Source of the DNA: Burkholderia sp. 8Y
GTDB lineage: Bacteria; Pseudomonadota; Gammaproteobacteria; Burkholderiales; Burkholderiaceae
DNA: 64,000 nt
NCBI RefSeq assembly: GCF_902506145.1
Contig: NZ_LR733519.1
Span: forward strand, 1,267,777 to 1,331,776
Reading direction: 5' to 3'
Under the pieces are notes generated by a model. It was given only the letters and a program-made list of their open reading frames with translations. It made no database searches and was not told where the DNA came from. Below are positions 1-9,448 of this stretch, piece by piece. Numbering within the stretch: the stretch's first letter is position 1; each line of letters begins with the position of its first letter. A program made the position numbers and the translations under genes.

Positions 1-593
1 CGATCGACGCGGCGGATGCGGTTATTGCCCGAGTCGCTAATGACGAGGTTGCCGTCACGATCGAACGCGATGTCCGTTGCGTTGATCTGCGCGGCGCTCA
101 CGGGGCCGCCGTCGCCGGCATAGCCGCGCGCGTTTCCGCCCGCCACGGTCTGCACGATCAGCGTTCGATGGTCGACGCGCACGATGCGCGGTCCGTTCGT
201 CTCGTTGTCGAGGATATAGATGTCGTCGTCGGGCGAGACAGCGACGCTCTCCGGGGCGCTCAGGCTCGTGTCTTTCGCGAGCCGGCCGTCGCCGCTATAA
301 GCCGCGAATGCCTGCGTCCCCGCCACGACATCGATAATGCCTGTCTTGCGATCGATTCGTCTCACGAGGCCGAAGGTGGGCTCGGCGAGCAGGATGTTCC
401 CTCTCGAATCGACCGCCAGTCTTTCCGGTGCGATGGCTGCCGCAGTCGCCGGCCCGCCGTTGCCGCGTTGCCCCGAGGTGCCCGGGCCTGCGATGGTGAC
501 GATCGTCTGCGACTGCGGCCATGCCGCAAGCGGCACGCTCGCGACGACGAGCCACATGAACGCGAGAAGCAACGTGCGCAAAGGACGGTTCAT
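1..593 (-). CDS. NHL-repeat protein, exported (C-terminus outside window)
   Basis: The - strand reads open from an ATG at 593 to the window edge, giving about 197 residues. It begins MNRPLRTLLLAFMWLVVASV followed by a small-residue stretch, which is a signal peptide. The rest is made of NHL-type beta-propeller repeats: AVDSRGNILLAE, SVAVSPDDDIYILDNE and IAFDRDGNLVISDSGNNRIR repeat about every 55-60 residues, each with the GD/GN loop and the glycine-rich GYAGDGGP linker. Such repeats form extracytoplasmic propellers that bind proteins or ligands; no enzyme function can be read from them. The gene is incomplete because the window starts inside it. Confidence 0.75.
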   Translation of the reverse strand, partial: MNRPLRTLLLAFMWLVVASVPLAAWPQSQTIVTIAGPGTSGQRGNGGPATAAAIAPERLAVDSRGNILLAEPTFGLVRRIDRKTGIIDVVAGTQAFAAYSGDGRLAKDTSLSAPESVAVSPDDDIYILDNETNGPRIVRVDHRTLIVQTVAGGNARGYAGDGGPVSAAQINATDIAFDRDGNLVISDSGNNRIRRVD

Positions 594-711
594 TGCATGC
601 CCCACGGAGTAAACAGCGATCCGGCAACGCAACCAGCAGTTGATAGTGCAATATAGTTTGCGCGCTCATGCTATTCAACCGTCATGTAAAACACTGGCAC
701 GTTGCTCGCCG

Positions 712-1599
712 TTATCCCAACTCTTCGAACAGCCAGTCCTGAAAGCTCTTCACCTTCGGCAAGTCCACCGATGACTTGAGCAGGTTCAACGTATAGCCGT
801 TCACCATCAGACCGTCGAGGCCGAACGGTGCAACGAGACTTCCTGCTTCGAGTTCGCGCTGCGCGAGCAGCAGGCTTTCCAGACAGACGCCGACGCCGTC
901 GACAGCCGCGCTGATCGCCATGAACGAACGGTCAAAGCGCGGCCCGCGCGAGATGTCCAATGGCGTCTTGCGATGCAGGCGCATGAAGTCGCGCCATCCG
1001 ACGAGGCAATTCTCGCTGTGAATGAGCGTGTGATGCCGCAGGTCCGCGACCGCGCGAATCGGATGCGCGCCTTCCATCAGCTTCGGCGAACAAAGCGGCA
1101 CGATGGTTTCCGAAGGCAGATCGAGCACCAGCGTCCCGGCTGGCTGCAGCTTGCGTGCGCCATAACGCAAGTCGATGTCGACTGCCGCGCGCGTCAGATC
1201 GACCGGATCGTTCGACGCATTCAGCCGCAAGTCGATATCCGGATGCCGCGCCGAAAAGCGCGCGAGGCGTGGCATCAGCCATTGCGTCGCGAAGCTCGGC
1301 GTCGAATGCACGGTGAGGATGTCGCTCTTCGCGACGCGGCCGAGATCGCGCGTCGCCTTCTCGATGCGCGCGAAGGCCGCACCGATCTCCTCCGCATACG
1401 TGCGGCCGCTGTCCGTCAACAGCACGGCGCGATGCACGCGATGGAAGAGACGCACGCTCAGTTGCTCTTCGAGGAGCTTGATTTGATGACTGATCGCGGA
1501 GGGCGTCACGAACAGTTCCTCTGCTGCAAGTGCGAAGGACGCGAGCCGCGCCGCTGCCTCGAACGCCTGTATCGACTTGAGCGTCACGCGATTGTGCAT
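712..1599 (-). CDS. LysR-family regulator, GcvA type
   Basis: A 295-residue LysR-type transcriptional regulator. The N-terminal winged helix-turn-helix covers about residues 1-65 (LKSIQAFEAAARLASFALAA, then TPSAISHQIKLLEEQL), followed by the effector-binding fold from about residue 85 (DILTVHSTPSFATQWLMPRL), whose wording is typical of the GcvA branch. I start at the ATG at 1599 because it gives the usual LysR N-terminus; an ATG at 1626 would add nine residues. It is transcribed away from the transketolase/TRAP operon starting at 1753, with a 153-base shared intergenic region, so that operon is its likely target. The effector is unknown. Confidence 0.9.
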   Translation of the reverse strand: MHNRVTLKSIQAFEAAARLASFALAAEELFVTPSAISHQIKLLEEQLSVRLFHRVHRAVLLTDSGRTYAEEIGAAFARIEKATRDLGRVAKSDILTVHSTPSFATQWLMPRLARFSARHPDIDLRLNASNDPVDLTRAAVDIDLRYGARKLQPAGTLVLDLPSETIVPLCSPKLMEGAHPIRAVADLRHHTLIHSENCLVGWRDFMRLHRKTPLDISRGPRFDRSFMAISAAVDGVGVCLESLLLAQRELEAGSLVAPFGLDGLMVNGYTLNLLKSSVDLPKVKSFQDWLFEELG

Positions 1600-1662
1600 T
1601 GCAGTGATCACCTGAATTAGATTCAACGATGGGCCACTTTAATTCGTTTGAGCGCACCTCTA

Positions 1663-1678
1663 CAAGCGAATACGCTTG
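1663..1678. promoter_or_regulatory. Inverted repeat CAAGCG-N4-CGCTTG, candidate operator
   Basis: A perfect 6-base inverted repeat (CAAGCG AATA CGCTTG) lies between the divergent LysR gene (start 1599) and the transketolase operon (start 1753). Its place and symmetry fit a regulator binding site. Assignment to the neighbouring LysR protein is inference. Confidence 0.35.
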
Positions 1679-1752
1679 ATTCACTCGCCGGGTGCATTGA
1701 TCGAGGGAAAACCCTGAAGCACTCGCAGACCTGCAAACAAGGAGACATCCGC

Positions 1753-2586
1753 GTGAACAAGAGCATCGCGCAACTCGCGCAGCACGCTCATCGCATTCGC
1801 CGCAACGCGCTTCTCATGGGCGAAGTGCAAGGTCAAGGCTATGTCGGTCAGGCGCTCGATATCGCCGATGTACTGGCTGTCGCCTACTTCGGCGCAATGA
1901 ACTATCGCCCCGAAGATCCCGAATGGGAAGACCGCGACCGCTTTCTGCTTTCCAACGGCCATTACGCCATTGCGCTCTATGCGGCGCTGTTCGAAGCGCG
2001 CGTGCTGCCGGAACACGAACTCGAAAGCTATGGCAGCGACGATAGCCGCCTGCCGATGTCCGGCATGGCGAGCTATACGCCCGGCATGGAAATGTCGGGC
2101 GGCTCATTGGGCCAGGGACTCACCATCGCGGTGGGCCGCTGCCTCGGGCTCAAGCGCAAGAACTCGAAGTCGTTCGTCTACACGCTCTTCTCCGATGGCG
2201 AGCTCGACGAAGGCGCGATCTGGGAAGGACTGATGTCGGCGGCGCACTGGAAGCTCGACAACCTCATCGCAATGGTCGACGTGAACAATCAGCAAGCCGA
2301 TGGCCCGTCGTCGCAGATCATGGCGTTCGAACCACTCGTGCCGAAGCTCGAAGCATTCGGCTGGTACGTGCAGCGCATCGACGGCAATGACATCGGCGCC
2401 GTGAAGGAAGCCTTCGACAACGCGCGCAATCTCAGGCAAGCGAAGCCGCGCATCATCGTGTGCGACACGACGATGGGCTGCGGCGTGCCGTTCCTCGAAG
2501 AACGCGAGAAGAACCATTTCATCCGCGTCGACGCGCACGAGTGGAAGCTCGCGCTGGATGCACTCGATGCAGGGAGACAGGCATGA
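1753..2586 (+). CDS. Transketolase-like N-terminal subunit (split enzyme)
   Basis: 277 residues forming the thiamine diphosphate-binding half of a transketolase. The ThDP motif is intact: GDGELDEGAIWEGL followed by the NN of VDVNNQQADG. SNGHYAIALYAAL and GQGLTIAVGRCLG match the transketolase N-domain. I choose the GTG at 1753 because AAGGAGA lies eight bases upstream and homologues start near here; an upstream ATG frame from 1648 has no ribosome site. The stop overlaps the start of the C-terminal subunit (ATGA), so the halves are translationally coupled and presumably form an alpha2beta2 enzyme moving two-carbon ketol units. First gene of a + operon that also holds a TRAP transporter. Confidence 0.88.
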   Translation: MNKSIAQLAQHAHRIRRNALLMGEVQGQGYVGQALDIADVLAVAYFGAMNYRPEDPEWEDRDRFLLSNGHYAIALYAALFEARVLPEHELESYGSDDSRLPMSGMASYTPGMEMSGGSLGQGLTIAVGRCLGLKRKNSKSFVYTLFSDGELDEGAIWEGLMSAAHWKLDNLIAMVDVNNQQADGPSSQIMAFEPLVPKLEAFGWYVQRIDGNDIGAVKEAFDNARNLRQAKPRIIVCDTTMGCGVPFLEEREKNHFIRVDAHEWKLALDALDAGRQA

Positions 2587-3581
2587 GCACCGTTGCAAAG
2601 AAGCCGCGCCTGAAGACCTCGGCGATGATCGCCTCGATTGCGGGCGAAGGACAAGTCACGCGTTCCGCGCCCTTCGGCCACGCACTCGCCGAACTCGCGC
2701 GCACGAATACGAACATCGTCGGCATGACGGCGGATCTGGGCAAATACACGGACCTGCACATCTTCGCGAACGAGTTTCCCGAACGCTATTACCAGATGGG
2801 CATGGCCGAGCAACTGCTGATGGGCGCGGCGGCGGGCCTCGCGCACGAAGGCGCGCAACCGTTCGTCACGACTTACGCCGTGTTCGCCACGCGTCGCGCC
2901 TATGACTTCATCCACCAGACCATCGCGGAAGACAATCTCGACGTGAAGATCGTCGCCGCGCTGCCGGGGCTCACGACCGGCTACGGCCCAAGCCATCAGG
3001 CGGCGGAAGACCTCGCGCTGATGCGCGCGATGCCGAACATGACGGTTATCGATCCGTGCGATGCGCTCGATATCGAGCAGATGGTGCCCGCCATCGCCGC
3101 TCATAAAGGTCCTGTTTATGCGCGTCTTTTGCGCGGCAACGTGCCCGCTGTGCTCGACGAATACGGCTACCAGTTCGAACTCGGCCGCGCGAAGCTCTTG
3201 CGCGACGGCGCCGACGTGCTGCTTATTTCGAGCGGCATCATGACGATGCGCTCGCTCGAAACTGCGAAGGCGCTGCAAGCGGACAACGTGGATGTCGCGG
3301 TGCTGCACGTGCCGACCATCAAGCCGCTCGACACCGCCACCATCCTGCGCGAAGCGAAGCGCACGGGCCGCATGGTCGTCGTCGCGGAGAACCATACGGT
3401 GATCGGCGGCCTCGGCGAAGCGGTCGCGCGCACGCTGCTCGGCGCGGGCGTCACGCCCGCCTTCCGCCAGATCGCCCTGCCCGATGCCTTCCTCGACGCG
3501 GGCGCGCTGCCCACGCTGCACGACCGCTACGGCATTTCCACCGAAGCCATGTGCGACACCATCAAAGGCTGGCTCGGCTAG
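2583..3581 (+). CDS. Transketolase-like C-terminal subunit (split enzyme)
   Basis: 332 residues, the pyrimidine-binding and C-terminal domains of a split transketolase. The catalytic glutamate lies in YYQMGMAEQLLMGAAAGLA; TTGYGPSHQAAEDLALMRAM is the conserved histidine/substrate loop. The ATG at 2583 overlaps the stop of the N-terminal subunit by four bases. A split transketolase within a catabolic operon, in addition to the complete enzyme at 7449, implies specialised substrates, not housekeeping pentose-phosphate work. Which ketose or sugar acid is handled cannot be read from the sequence. Confidence 0.88.
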   Translation: MSTVAKKPRLKTSAMIASIAGEGQVTRSAPFGHALAELARTNTNIVGMTADLGKYTDLHIFANEFPERYYQMGMAEQLLMGAAAGLAHEGAQPFVTTYAVFATRRAYDFIHQTIAEDNLDVKIVAALPGLTTGYGPSHQAAEDLALMRAMPNMTVIDPCDALDIEQMVPAIAAHKGPVYARLLRGNVPAVLDEYGYQFELGRAKLLRDGADVLLISSGIMTMRSLETAKALQADNVDVAVLHVPTIKPLDTATILREAKRTGRMVVVAENHTVIGGLGEAVARTLLGAGVTPAFRQIALPDAFLDAGALPTLHDRYGISTEAMCDTIKGWLG

Positions 3582-3640
3582 ACCCTACGCTTCATTCAAC
3601 ACAGTCATATACACCCACACATCATCAGGAGAGTTCCATC

Positions 3641-4402
3641 ATGTCAGAGTCGCGTCTTCTCGAAGGCAAGGTCGCCGTGATTTCCGGAGCGGCATCGCCG
3701 CGCGGAATCGGCTTGGCGACGGCCCGCATGTTCGCGAAGCACGGCGCGAAGATCGCCATTCTCGATCTCGACGAAGCCGCCGCACGCGAAGCGGCGAGCA
3801 CCATCGGACCGGAGCATCGCGGCTATGCGTGCAACGTGACCGACCGCGCCGCGTGCGATGCCGCCGTGCAGAAAGTGATCGCCGACTTCGGCGCAATCGA
3901 CGTGCTCATCAACAACGCGGGCATCACGCAAGCCGTCAAGCTGCTCGATATCGACGCGCAAAGCTGGGACCGCATCCTCGACGTGAACCTGCGCGGCGTG
4001 CTGTATCTGTCGCAAGCCGTCGTGCCGCACATGAAGCGGCAAGGCGGCGGCTCCATCGGCTGCATGTCGTCGGTGTCGGCGCAGCGCGGCGGCGGCATTC
4101 TCGGCGGCCCGCACTATTCCGCCGCGAAAGCGGGCGTGCTCGGTCTCGCCAAGGCGATGGCGCGCGAACTCGGCAATGACGGCATCCGCGTCAATTGCGT
4201 GACGCCGGGCCTCATTCAGACGGACATCAACGCGGGCAAGATCAGCGACGACAAGCGCACCGAGATTCTCACGGGCATTCCGCTGAACCGTCTCGGCGTG
4301 CCCGACGACGTGGCCGGCGCGTTCCTGTTCCTCTCAGCGCCAATTTCTTCCTACATCACCGGCGCGGTGATCGACGTGAACGGCGGCATGCTGATCCACT
4401 GA
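3641..4402 (+). CDS. SDR-family NAD(P)-dependent oxidoreductase
   Basis: 253 residues, a classical short-chain dehydrogenase/reductase. The nucleotide-binding glycine motif is SGAASPRGIGLATA near the N-terminus, NNAG is present in INNAGITQA, and the catalytic YxxxK is in HYSAAKAGVLG. The C-terminal YITGAVIDVNGGM is typical of the family. The ATG at 3641 follows AGGAGAG. It lies 59 bases downstream of the split transketolase and upstream of the TRAP transporter, so it probably oxidises or reduces the imported hydroxy acid or polyol before or after transketolase action. Substrate unknown. Confidence 0.87.
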   Translation: MSESRLLEGKVAVISGAASPRGIGLATARMFAKHGAKIAILDLDEAAAREAASTIGPEHRGYACNVTDRAACDAAVQKVIADFGAIDVLINNAGITQAVKLLDIDAQSWDRILDVNLRGVLYLSQAVVPHMKRQGGGSIGCMSSVSAQRGGGILGGPHYSAAKAGVLGLAKAMARELGNDGIRVNCVTPGLIQTDINAGKISDDKRTEILTGIPLNRLGVPDDVAGAFLFLSAPISSYITGAVIDVNGGMLIH

Positions 4403-4483
4403 TCATCAGGACCCCGACGCGCCATCAAGAGCGCGTTTCCATAACAGAACCCATCCGCATCACCAGGTTTGGAGGAGCACACC

Positions 4484-5524
4484 ATGACCCATCGCACGAA
4501 ACAAGGCGGCATCGACCGGCGCACGTTCCTTAAGACGAGCGCGACCATCGCCGCGGCCGCGCCGCTCTGGAGCCTCACGACGCGCAACGCATCCGCCGCG
4601 GACTTCTCGTACAAGCTCGCGACGGGGCAAGACCCCACGCATCCGGTGAACATCCGCGCGCAGCAGGCGTGCGACAAGATTCGTGAAGCGACTGGCGGCA
4701 AGCTCGACATCAAGGTCTTCCCGGCGAATCAGCTCGGCTCCGATACGGACCTGCTCTCGCAAGTGCGCAGCGGCGGCGTCGAGTTCTTCAATCAGGCATC
4801 GTCGATTCTCGCGACGCTGACGCCTGCGGCAGGCATCGTCAACACGGGCTTCGCGTTCCCCGACTACGACACCGTGTGGAAAGCGATGGACGGCGATCTC
4901 GGCGGCTATATCCGCGCGCAGGTGGAGAAAAGCGGCATCATCGCCGTGTCGAAACCGTGGGACAACGGCTTTCGCCAGATCAGTTCGTCCACGCGCGTCG
5001 TGAAGACGCCTGCGGACCTGAAGGGCTTCAAGATCCGTGTGCCGCAGGCGCCCATGCTCACCTCGCTCTTCAAATCGCTCGATGCAGGCCCCGCGCCGAT
5101 CAACTTCAACGAACTGTATTCCGCGTTGCAAACCGGCGTGGTGGAAGGCCAGGAGAACCCGCTGCCGATCATCGCGACAGCGAAGCTCTATGAAGTGCAG
5201 AAGTCGATCAGCCTCACGTCGCATGTGTGGGATGCGTACTGGATTCTCGGCAATCGCCGCGCATGGCAGGCGCTGCCGCCCGACATGCGCGCCATCGTCA
5301 CGCGCGAATTCGAAGCCGCCGGCATGCTCCAGCGCGCGGACATCGCGAAGCTGAACGGCAGTCTGCGCGACGACCTGAAGAGCAAGGGCATCAACCTGGT
5401 CGATGTGGACCGCGAGGCATTTCGCGGCGCGCTCAAGAAAACGAGCTTCTATAGCGACTGGAAAGCGAAGTACGGCGCAGAGGCATGGAGCACGCTCGAA
5501 AAGTACACCGGCAAACTGGTATGA
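4484..5524 (+). CDS. TRAP transporter substrate-binding protein, DctP family
   Basis: 346 residues, periplasmic solute receptor of a tripartite ATP-independent transporter. The N-terminus holds a twin-arginine export signal (IDRRTFLKTSATIAAAAPLW), then a mature domain with DctP landmarks: KIREATGGKLDIKVFPANQL, FKIRVPQAPM and LQTGVVEGQENPLPII. The start at 4484 is chosen because GGAGGAG lies just upstream; an ATG at 4469 would place that site inside the gene. DctP proteins usually bind organic acids, here likely a sugar acid or related hydroxy acid given the neighbours. Its stop overlaps the start of the membrane protein gene. Confidence 0.9.
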   Translation: MTHRTKQGGIDRRTFLKTSATIAAAAPLWSLTTRNASAADFSYKLATGQDPTHPVNIRAQQACDKIREATGGKLDIKVFPANQLGSDTDLLSQVRSGGVEFFNQASSILATLTPAAGIVNTGFAFPDYDTVWKAMDGDLGGYIRAQVEKSGIIAVSKPWDNGFRQISSSTRVVKTPADLKGFKIRVPQAPMLTSLFKSLDAGPAPINFNELYSALQTGVVEGQENPLPIIATAKLYEVQKSISLTSHVWDAYWILGNRRAWQALPPDMRAIVTREFEAAGMLQRADIAKLNGSLRDDLKSKGINLVDVDREAFRGALKKTSFYSDWKAKYGAEAWSTLEKYTGKLV

Positions 5525-7389
5525 AAGCCATGCATACCATCCCGCTTTCGCATCCGGCGCCGCAGCGCATCGCGGGCTTTCTCGATACATGGCTCGGCCA
5601 TCTCGTCGAGATTCCCGCCGCGCTGCTCGTCATCGCCGAGATCGTCGTGCTGCTCGCGGGCGTGACGAGCCGCTATCTGCTGCACAACCCGCTCGTCTGG
5701 TCCGACGAGCTCGCGTCGATGCTCTTCCTGTGGCTCGCGATGCTCGGCGCCGTCGTGGCGTTGCGGCGCGGCGAGCATATGCGGATGACGGCGCTGGTCG
5801 GCATGGCGTCGCGGCGCGTGCGCGCGTTTCTCGATGTGGTCGCCATCGCCGCGCCGCTCGCGTTCATGGTGCTCGTGATCGGCCCCGCGCTCGACTTCGC
5901 GCAGGACGAATCGTTCATCACCACGCCCGCGCTCGACATCTCGAACTCGTGGCGCGCAGCGGCCTTGCCGATCGGTTCCGGCCTCATGCTGCTCGTCGCG
6001 TGCCTGCGCCTGATCCGGGTCGGCGACTGGAAGCTCACCACCGGCGCGCTGGTGCTCGTCGCGGCCATCGCAGGCGCGTTCTATGCAGCCAGTCCGCTTC
6101 TGAAGGGGCTCGGCAACTTCAATCTGCTGATCTTCTTCGTCGGACTCGTCGCGGCCTGCGTGCTCTCGGGCGTGCCGATCGCCTTCTCGTTCGGCCTCGC
6201 GACCTTCGGCTATCTCGCGCTGACGACGAGCACGCCGCTAGTGGTCGTGGTCGGGCGCATGGACGAAGGCATGTCGCACCTGATTCTGCTCTCGGTGCCG
6301 CTCTTCGTGTTCCTCGGGCAGTTGATCGAGATGACGGGCATGGCCGCCGCGATGATCGCGTTTCTCGCGAGCCTGCTCGGTCATGTGCGCGGCGGGCTGT
6401 CGTATGTGCTCGTCGGCGCGATGTATCTCGTCTCCGGCATCTCCGGCTCGAAGGCGGCGGACATGGCGGCGGTCGCGCCCGTTCTCTTCCCGGAAATGAA
6501 GGCGCGCGGCGCGAAACCGGGCGATCTCGTCGCCCTGCTCGCGGCAACCGGCGCTCAGACCGAGACCATTCCGCCAAGCCTCGTGCTCATCACGCTGGGT
6601 TCGGTCACCGGCGTCTCCATCTCCGCGCTGTTCACGGGCGGCATGCTGCCGGGCATCGTGCTCGCCATCACGCTATGCACCGTCGTGTGGTGGCGCTATC
6701 GCGTGGATGACCTCTCCGGCGTGAAGCGCGCGAACCGCGGCGAGATCCTGCGCAAGTTCGCCATCGCCCTGCCCGCGCTCGCGCTGCCCTTCGTGATTCG
6801 CGCGGCGGTCGTCGAAGGTGTCGCGACGGCGACGGAAGTGTCGACCATCGGCATCGCGTATGCGATTCTCGCAGGACTCCTGATTTATCGACGCTTCGAA
6901 TGGGCGCGTCTCAAGCCCATGCTGATCGACACCGCCTCGCTTTCCGGCGCGATCCTGCTCATCATCGGCGCGGCGACGAGCATGGCGTGGGCGCTCACGC
7001 AGTCGGGCTTTTCGGGTCAGCTCGCGCGCACGATGGCCGCGCTTCCCGGCGGCGGCTGGATGTTCATGGCAGCCTCGATCCTCGTGTTCATCGTGCTCGG
7101 CAGCGTGCTCGAAGGCATACCGGCCATCGTGCTGTTCGGCCCGCTCATGTTTCCCATCGCGCGGCAAATGGGCATCAACGACGTGCATTACGCGATGGTC
7201 GTGATCCTTTCGATGGGCGTCGGTCTCTTCGCGCCGCCGTTCGGCGTGGGCTATTACTCGGCGTGCGCGGTGAGCCGCATTCATCCCGATGAAGGCATGA
7301 AGCCGATTCTCGGTTATATCGCGGCGCTCATCGTCGGTCTGATTCTGGTTGCCGCCGTGCCCTGGTTCTCCACGGGCTTCCTGCACTAA
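5521..7389 (+). CDS. TRAP transporter fused permease, DctQM
   Basis: 622 residues. About residues 1-190 are the small DctQ subunit (four hydrophobic helices; HNPLVWSDELASMLFLWLAM is a DctQ signature). The remainder is the large DctM subunit with many membrane spans, starting near LLIFFVGLVAACVLSGVPIA and containing ISGSKAADMAAVAPVL and TGAQTETIPPSLVLI. Together they drive sodium- or proton-coupled uptake of the ligand delivered by the DctP protein. The ATG at 5521 overlaps the preceding stop (ATGA). The Q-M fusion is a known arrangement but less common than separate genes. Confidence 0.9.
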   Translation: MKAMHTIPLSHPAPQRIAGFLDTWLGHLVEIPAALLVIAEIVVLLAGVTSRYLLHNPLVWSDELASMLFLWLAMLGAVVALRRGEHMRMTALVGMASRRVRAFLDVVAIAAPLAFMVLVIGPALDFAQDESFITTPALDISNSWRAAALPIGSGLMLLVACLRLIRVGDWKLTTGALVLVAAIAGAFYAASPLLKGLGNFNLLIFFVGLVAACVLSGVPIAFSFGLATFGYLALTTSTPLVVVVGRMDEGMSHLILLSVPLFVFLGQLIEMTGMAAAMIAFLASLLGHVRGGLSYVLVGAMYLVSGISGSKAADMAAVAPVLFPEMKARGAKPGDLVALLAATGAQTETIPPSLVLITLGSVTGVSISALFTGGMLPGIVLAITLCTVVWWRYRVDDLSGVKRANRGEILRKFAIALPALALPFVIRAAVVEGVATATEVSTIGIAYAILAGLLIYRRFEWARLKPMLIDTASLSGAILLIIGAATSMAWALTQSGFSGQLARTMAALPGGGWMFMAASILVFIVLGSVLEGIPAIVLFGPLMFPIARQMGINDVHYAMVVILSMGVGLFAPPFGVGYYSACAVSRIHPDEGMKPILGYIAALIVGLILVAAVPWFSTGFLH

Positions 7390-7448
7390 AGCTCAATCCC
7401 ATTCCAGTTCACTCATGCCGCTCCTTAACGGAGCGGCAAGGAGAAGTC

Positions 7449-9428
7449 ATGTCTTTCATCGACACGCACAGGCTGTCGAACGCCATCCGCTTTCTGTCCA
7501 TCGATGCGATCGTTCGCGCCGGCGAAGGTCATCAGGGCGTGCCGCTCGGCATGGCGGAAATCGCCACGGCCCTGTTCACCCGGCACATGAAGTTCAATCC
7601 CGCCGATCCGCAATGGCCCGACCGCGACCGCTTCGTGCTGTCGAACGGCCACGGCTCGATGCTGCTCTATTCGCTGCTCCACCTCACGGGCTATGCGAAC
7701 TTCGGCATCGACCAGATCAGGACGTTTCGCGACATGGGCTCGCATTGCGAAGGCCATCCGGAATTCGACACGGCATCCGGCATCGAAGTGACAACTGGGC
7801 CGCTCGGACAAGGCATCGCGAATGCGTTCGGCATGGCGGTCGCGGAGGCGTATCTGAACGCGAAGTTCGGCGACGGCATCGTGAATCATTACACGTATGC
7901 GTTCGTCGGCGACGGCTGCCTCCAGGAAGGCGTGGGGCAGGAAATGATCTCGCTCGCGGGCCATCTGAAGCTCGGCAAGCTGATCCTGTGCTGGGACGAC
8001 AACCGCATCACCGACGACGGCAGTACGTCGCTTTCCATCAGCGAGGACGTGAGCGAGCGGTTTCGCGTCGCAGGCTGGCATGTGATCGAAGTGGACGGCC
8101 ACGATCTCGAAGCGGTCGCGAACGCGCTTGCCGAAGCGAAGCAGGACCCGCGGCCCTCGATGCTCGCGTGCCGCACGACGATCGCACGCGGCATCGCGCG
8201 TTTGCAGGGCCAGCGCGGCGGTCACAGCGGGCGTCTCTTCGACAAGGACGCCGACGCCGCCCGCAACGAACTGGACTGGCCGCACGCACCTTTCGAGCTT
8301 CCCGACGACGTGCTGCACGCATGGCGCGAAGCGGGACGCCGCAGCGAGGATGACTATCGCGCGTGGCATGAACGTGTCGCCGCATTGCCCGCCGACGTGC
8401 GCGCGGAATTCCAGCGCATTCAGTCGGGCGAGTTGCCCGAAGGCTGGCGGCAAACGCTCGAAGCGTACAAGCGCGAAGCGAGCCGCCGCGACGACGCCCC
8501 CGGCGGCATTCTGATATCCGCCGAGATCAACGATCTGCTGGCGAACGTGATGCCCGAGCGCATCGTCGGCTGCGCGGACCTCGAAGCGCCCACGAGCCAT
8601 AAACGCAGCTTGCGCGCGTTCACGGCCGCGGATCGCGGCGGCGCCTACGTGCATTGCGGCGTGCGCGAACACGTGATGGGCGCGATGGCCAACGGCATGG
8701 CCGCGCACGGCGGCGTGATTCCGCTCGCCGTCACGTACCTCGCGTTCTCCGACTACGAGCGCCCCGCGATGCGCATGGCCGCGTTGATGGGCCTGCCGGT
8801 GAAGTTCGTCTTCAGCCACGATTCGATCGGCGTCGGCAAGAACGGGCCGACGCATCAGCCCGTCGAGATTCTGGCGTCCCTGCGCGCGATGCCGAACATG
8901 TACGTGTTCCGTCCCGCCGATGCAGTGGAAGCCGCCGAATGCTGGATGCTCGCCTACGCGCGCAAGAGCGGCCCGAGCACGATGGTCTTCGCGCGTCAGG
9001 AGTTGCGGCTCGTGCGGCGCACGCATGACGACGCGAACCTCTGCGCGCGCGGCGCCTATGTGCTCGCCGAAGCGGAGGGCGGCGCGCGTCGCGTCACGCT
9101 CATCGGCACCGGCTCGGAAGTCGCGATTGCGCTTGCGGCGCGCGCACAGTTGCAGGCGACGGGCATTCCGACCGCTGTCGTGTCGATGCCGTGCTGCGAA
9201 CTTTTCGACGAACAGGACGCGGGCTATCGCGCGAGCGTGCTGGGCAACGATACGGTTCGCGTCGCGGTGGAAGCCGCCGTGCGCTTCGGCTGGGATCGCT
9301 ATCTCGGGGACAAAGGCGGCTTCGTCGGCATGAAGGGCTTCGGCGCATCCGGACCGGCGCAGACGCTTTATGAACACTTCGGCATCACGCCCGCGCATGT
9401 CGTCGCTGAGGCGAAGCGGTATCTCTGA
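7449..9428 (+). CDS. Transketolase, full length
   Basis: 659 residues, the normal length of a complete transketolase. The N-domain shows SNGHGSMLLYSLLHLTGY, TTGPLGQGIANAFGMAVAEA and the ThDP motif GDGCLQEGVGQEMI...WDDNRITDDG. The pyrimidine domain has the catalytic glutamate in CGVREHVMGAMANGMAAHGG and HDSIGVGKNGPTHQPVE. The C-terminal domain follows. The ATG at 7449 is preceded by AAGGAGA. It is 59 bases downstream of the TRAP permease and 20 bases upstream of the hydroxyacid dehydrogenase, so it belongs to the same operon. A second transketolase beside a split one suggests two different ketol transfers in one pathway, or redundancy supplying pentose-phosphate intermediates. Confidence 0.92.
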   Translation: MSFIDTHRLSNAIRFLSIDAIVRAGEGHQGVPLGMAEIATALFTRHMKFNPADPQWPDRDRFVLSNGHGSMLLYSLLHLTGYANFGIDQIRTFRDMGSHCEGHPEFDTASGIEVTTGPLGQGIANAFGMAVAEAYLNAKFGDGIVNHYTYAFVGDGCLQEGVGQEMISLAGHLKLGKLILCWDDNRITDDGSTSLSISEDVSERFRVAGWHVIEVDGHDLEAVANALAEAKQDPRPSMLACRTTIARGIARLQGQRGGHSGRLFDKDADAARNELDWPHAPFELPDDVLHAWREAGRRSEDDYRAWHERVAALPADVRAEFQRIQSGELPEGWRQTLEAYKREASRRDDAPGGILISAEINDLLANVMPERIVGCADLEAPTSHKRSLRAFTAADRGGAYVHCGVREHVMGAMANGMAAHGGVIPLAVTYLAFSDYERPAMRMAALMGLPVKFVFSHDSIGVGKNGPTHQPVEILASLRAMPNMYVFRPADAVEAAECWMLAYARKSGPSTMVFARQELRLVRRTHDDANLCARGAYVLAEAEGGARRVTLIGTGSEVAIALAARAQLQATGIPTAVVSMPCCELFDEQDAGYRASVLGNDTVRVAVEAAVRFGWDRYLGDKGGFVGMKGFGASGPAQTLYEHFGITPAHVVAEAKRYL

Positions 9429-9448
9429 ACCCTCATCACAGGATCAAC

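Noticed and set aside
2289..3521. A 410-residue open frame on - over the split transketolase
   Set aside because: Composition is RRAH-rich and lacks motifs; the + strand pair is intact.
7425..9398. A 657-residue open frame on - covering the transketolase gene
   Set aside because: Arg/His/Ala-rich shadow of the + strand transketolase; no protein family character.
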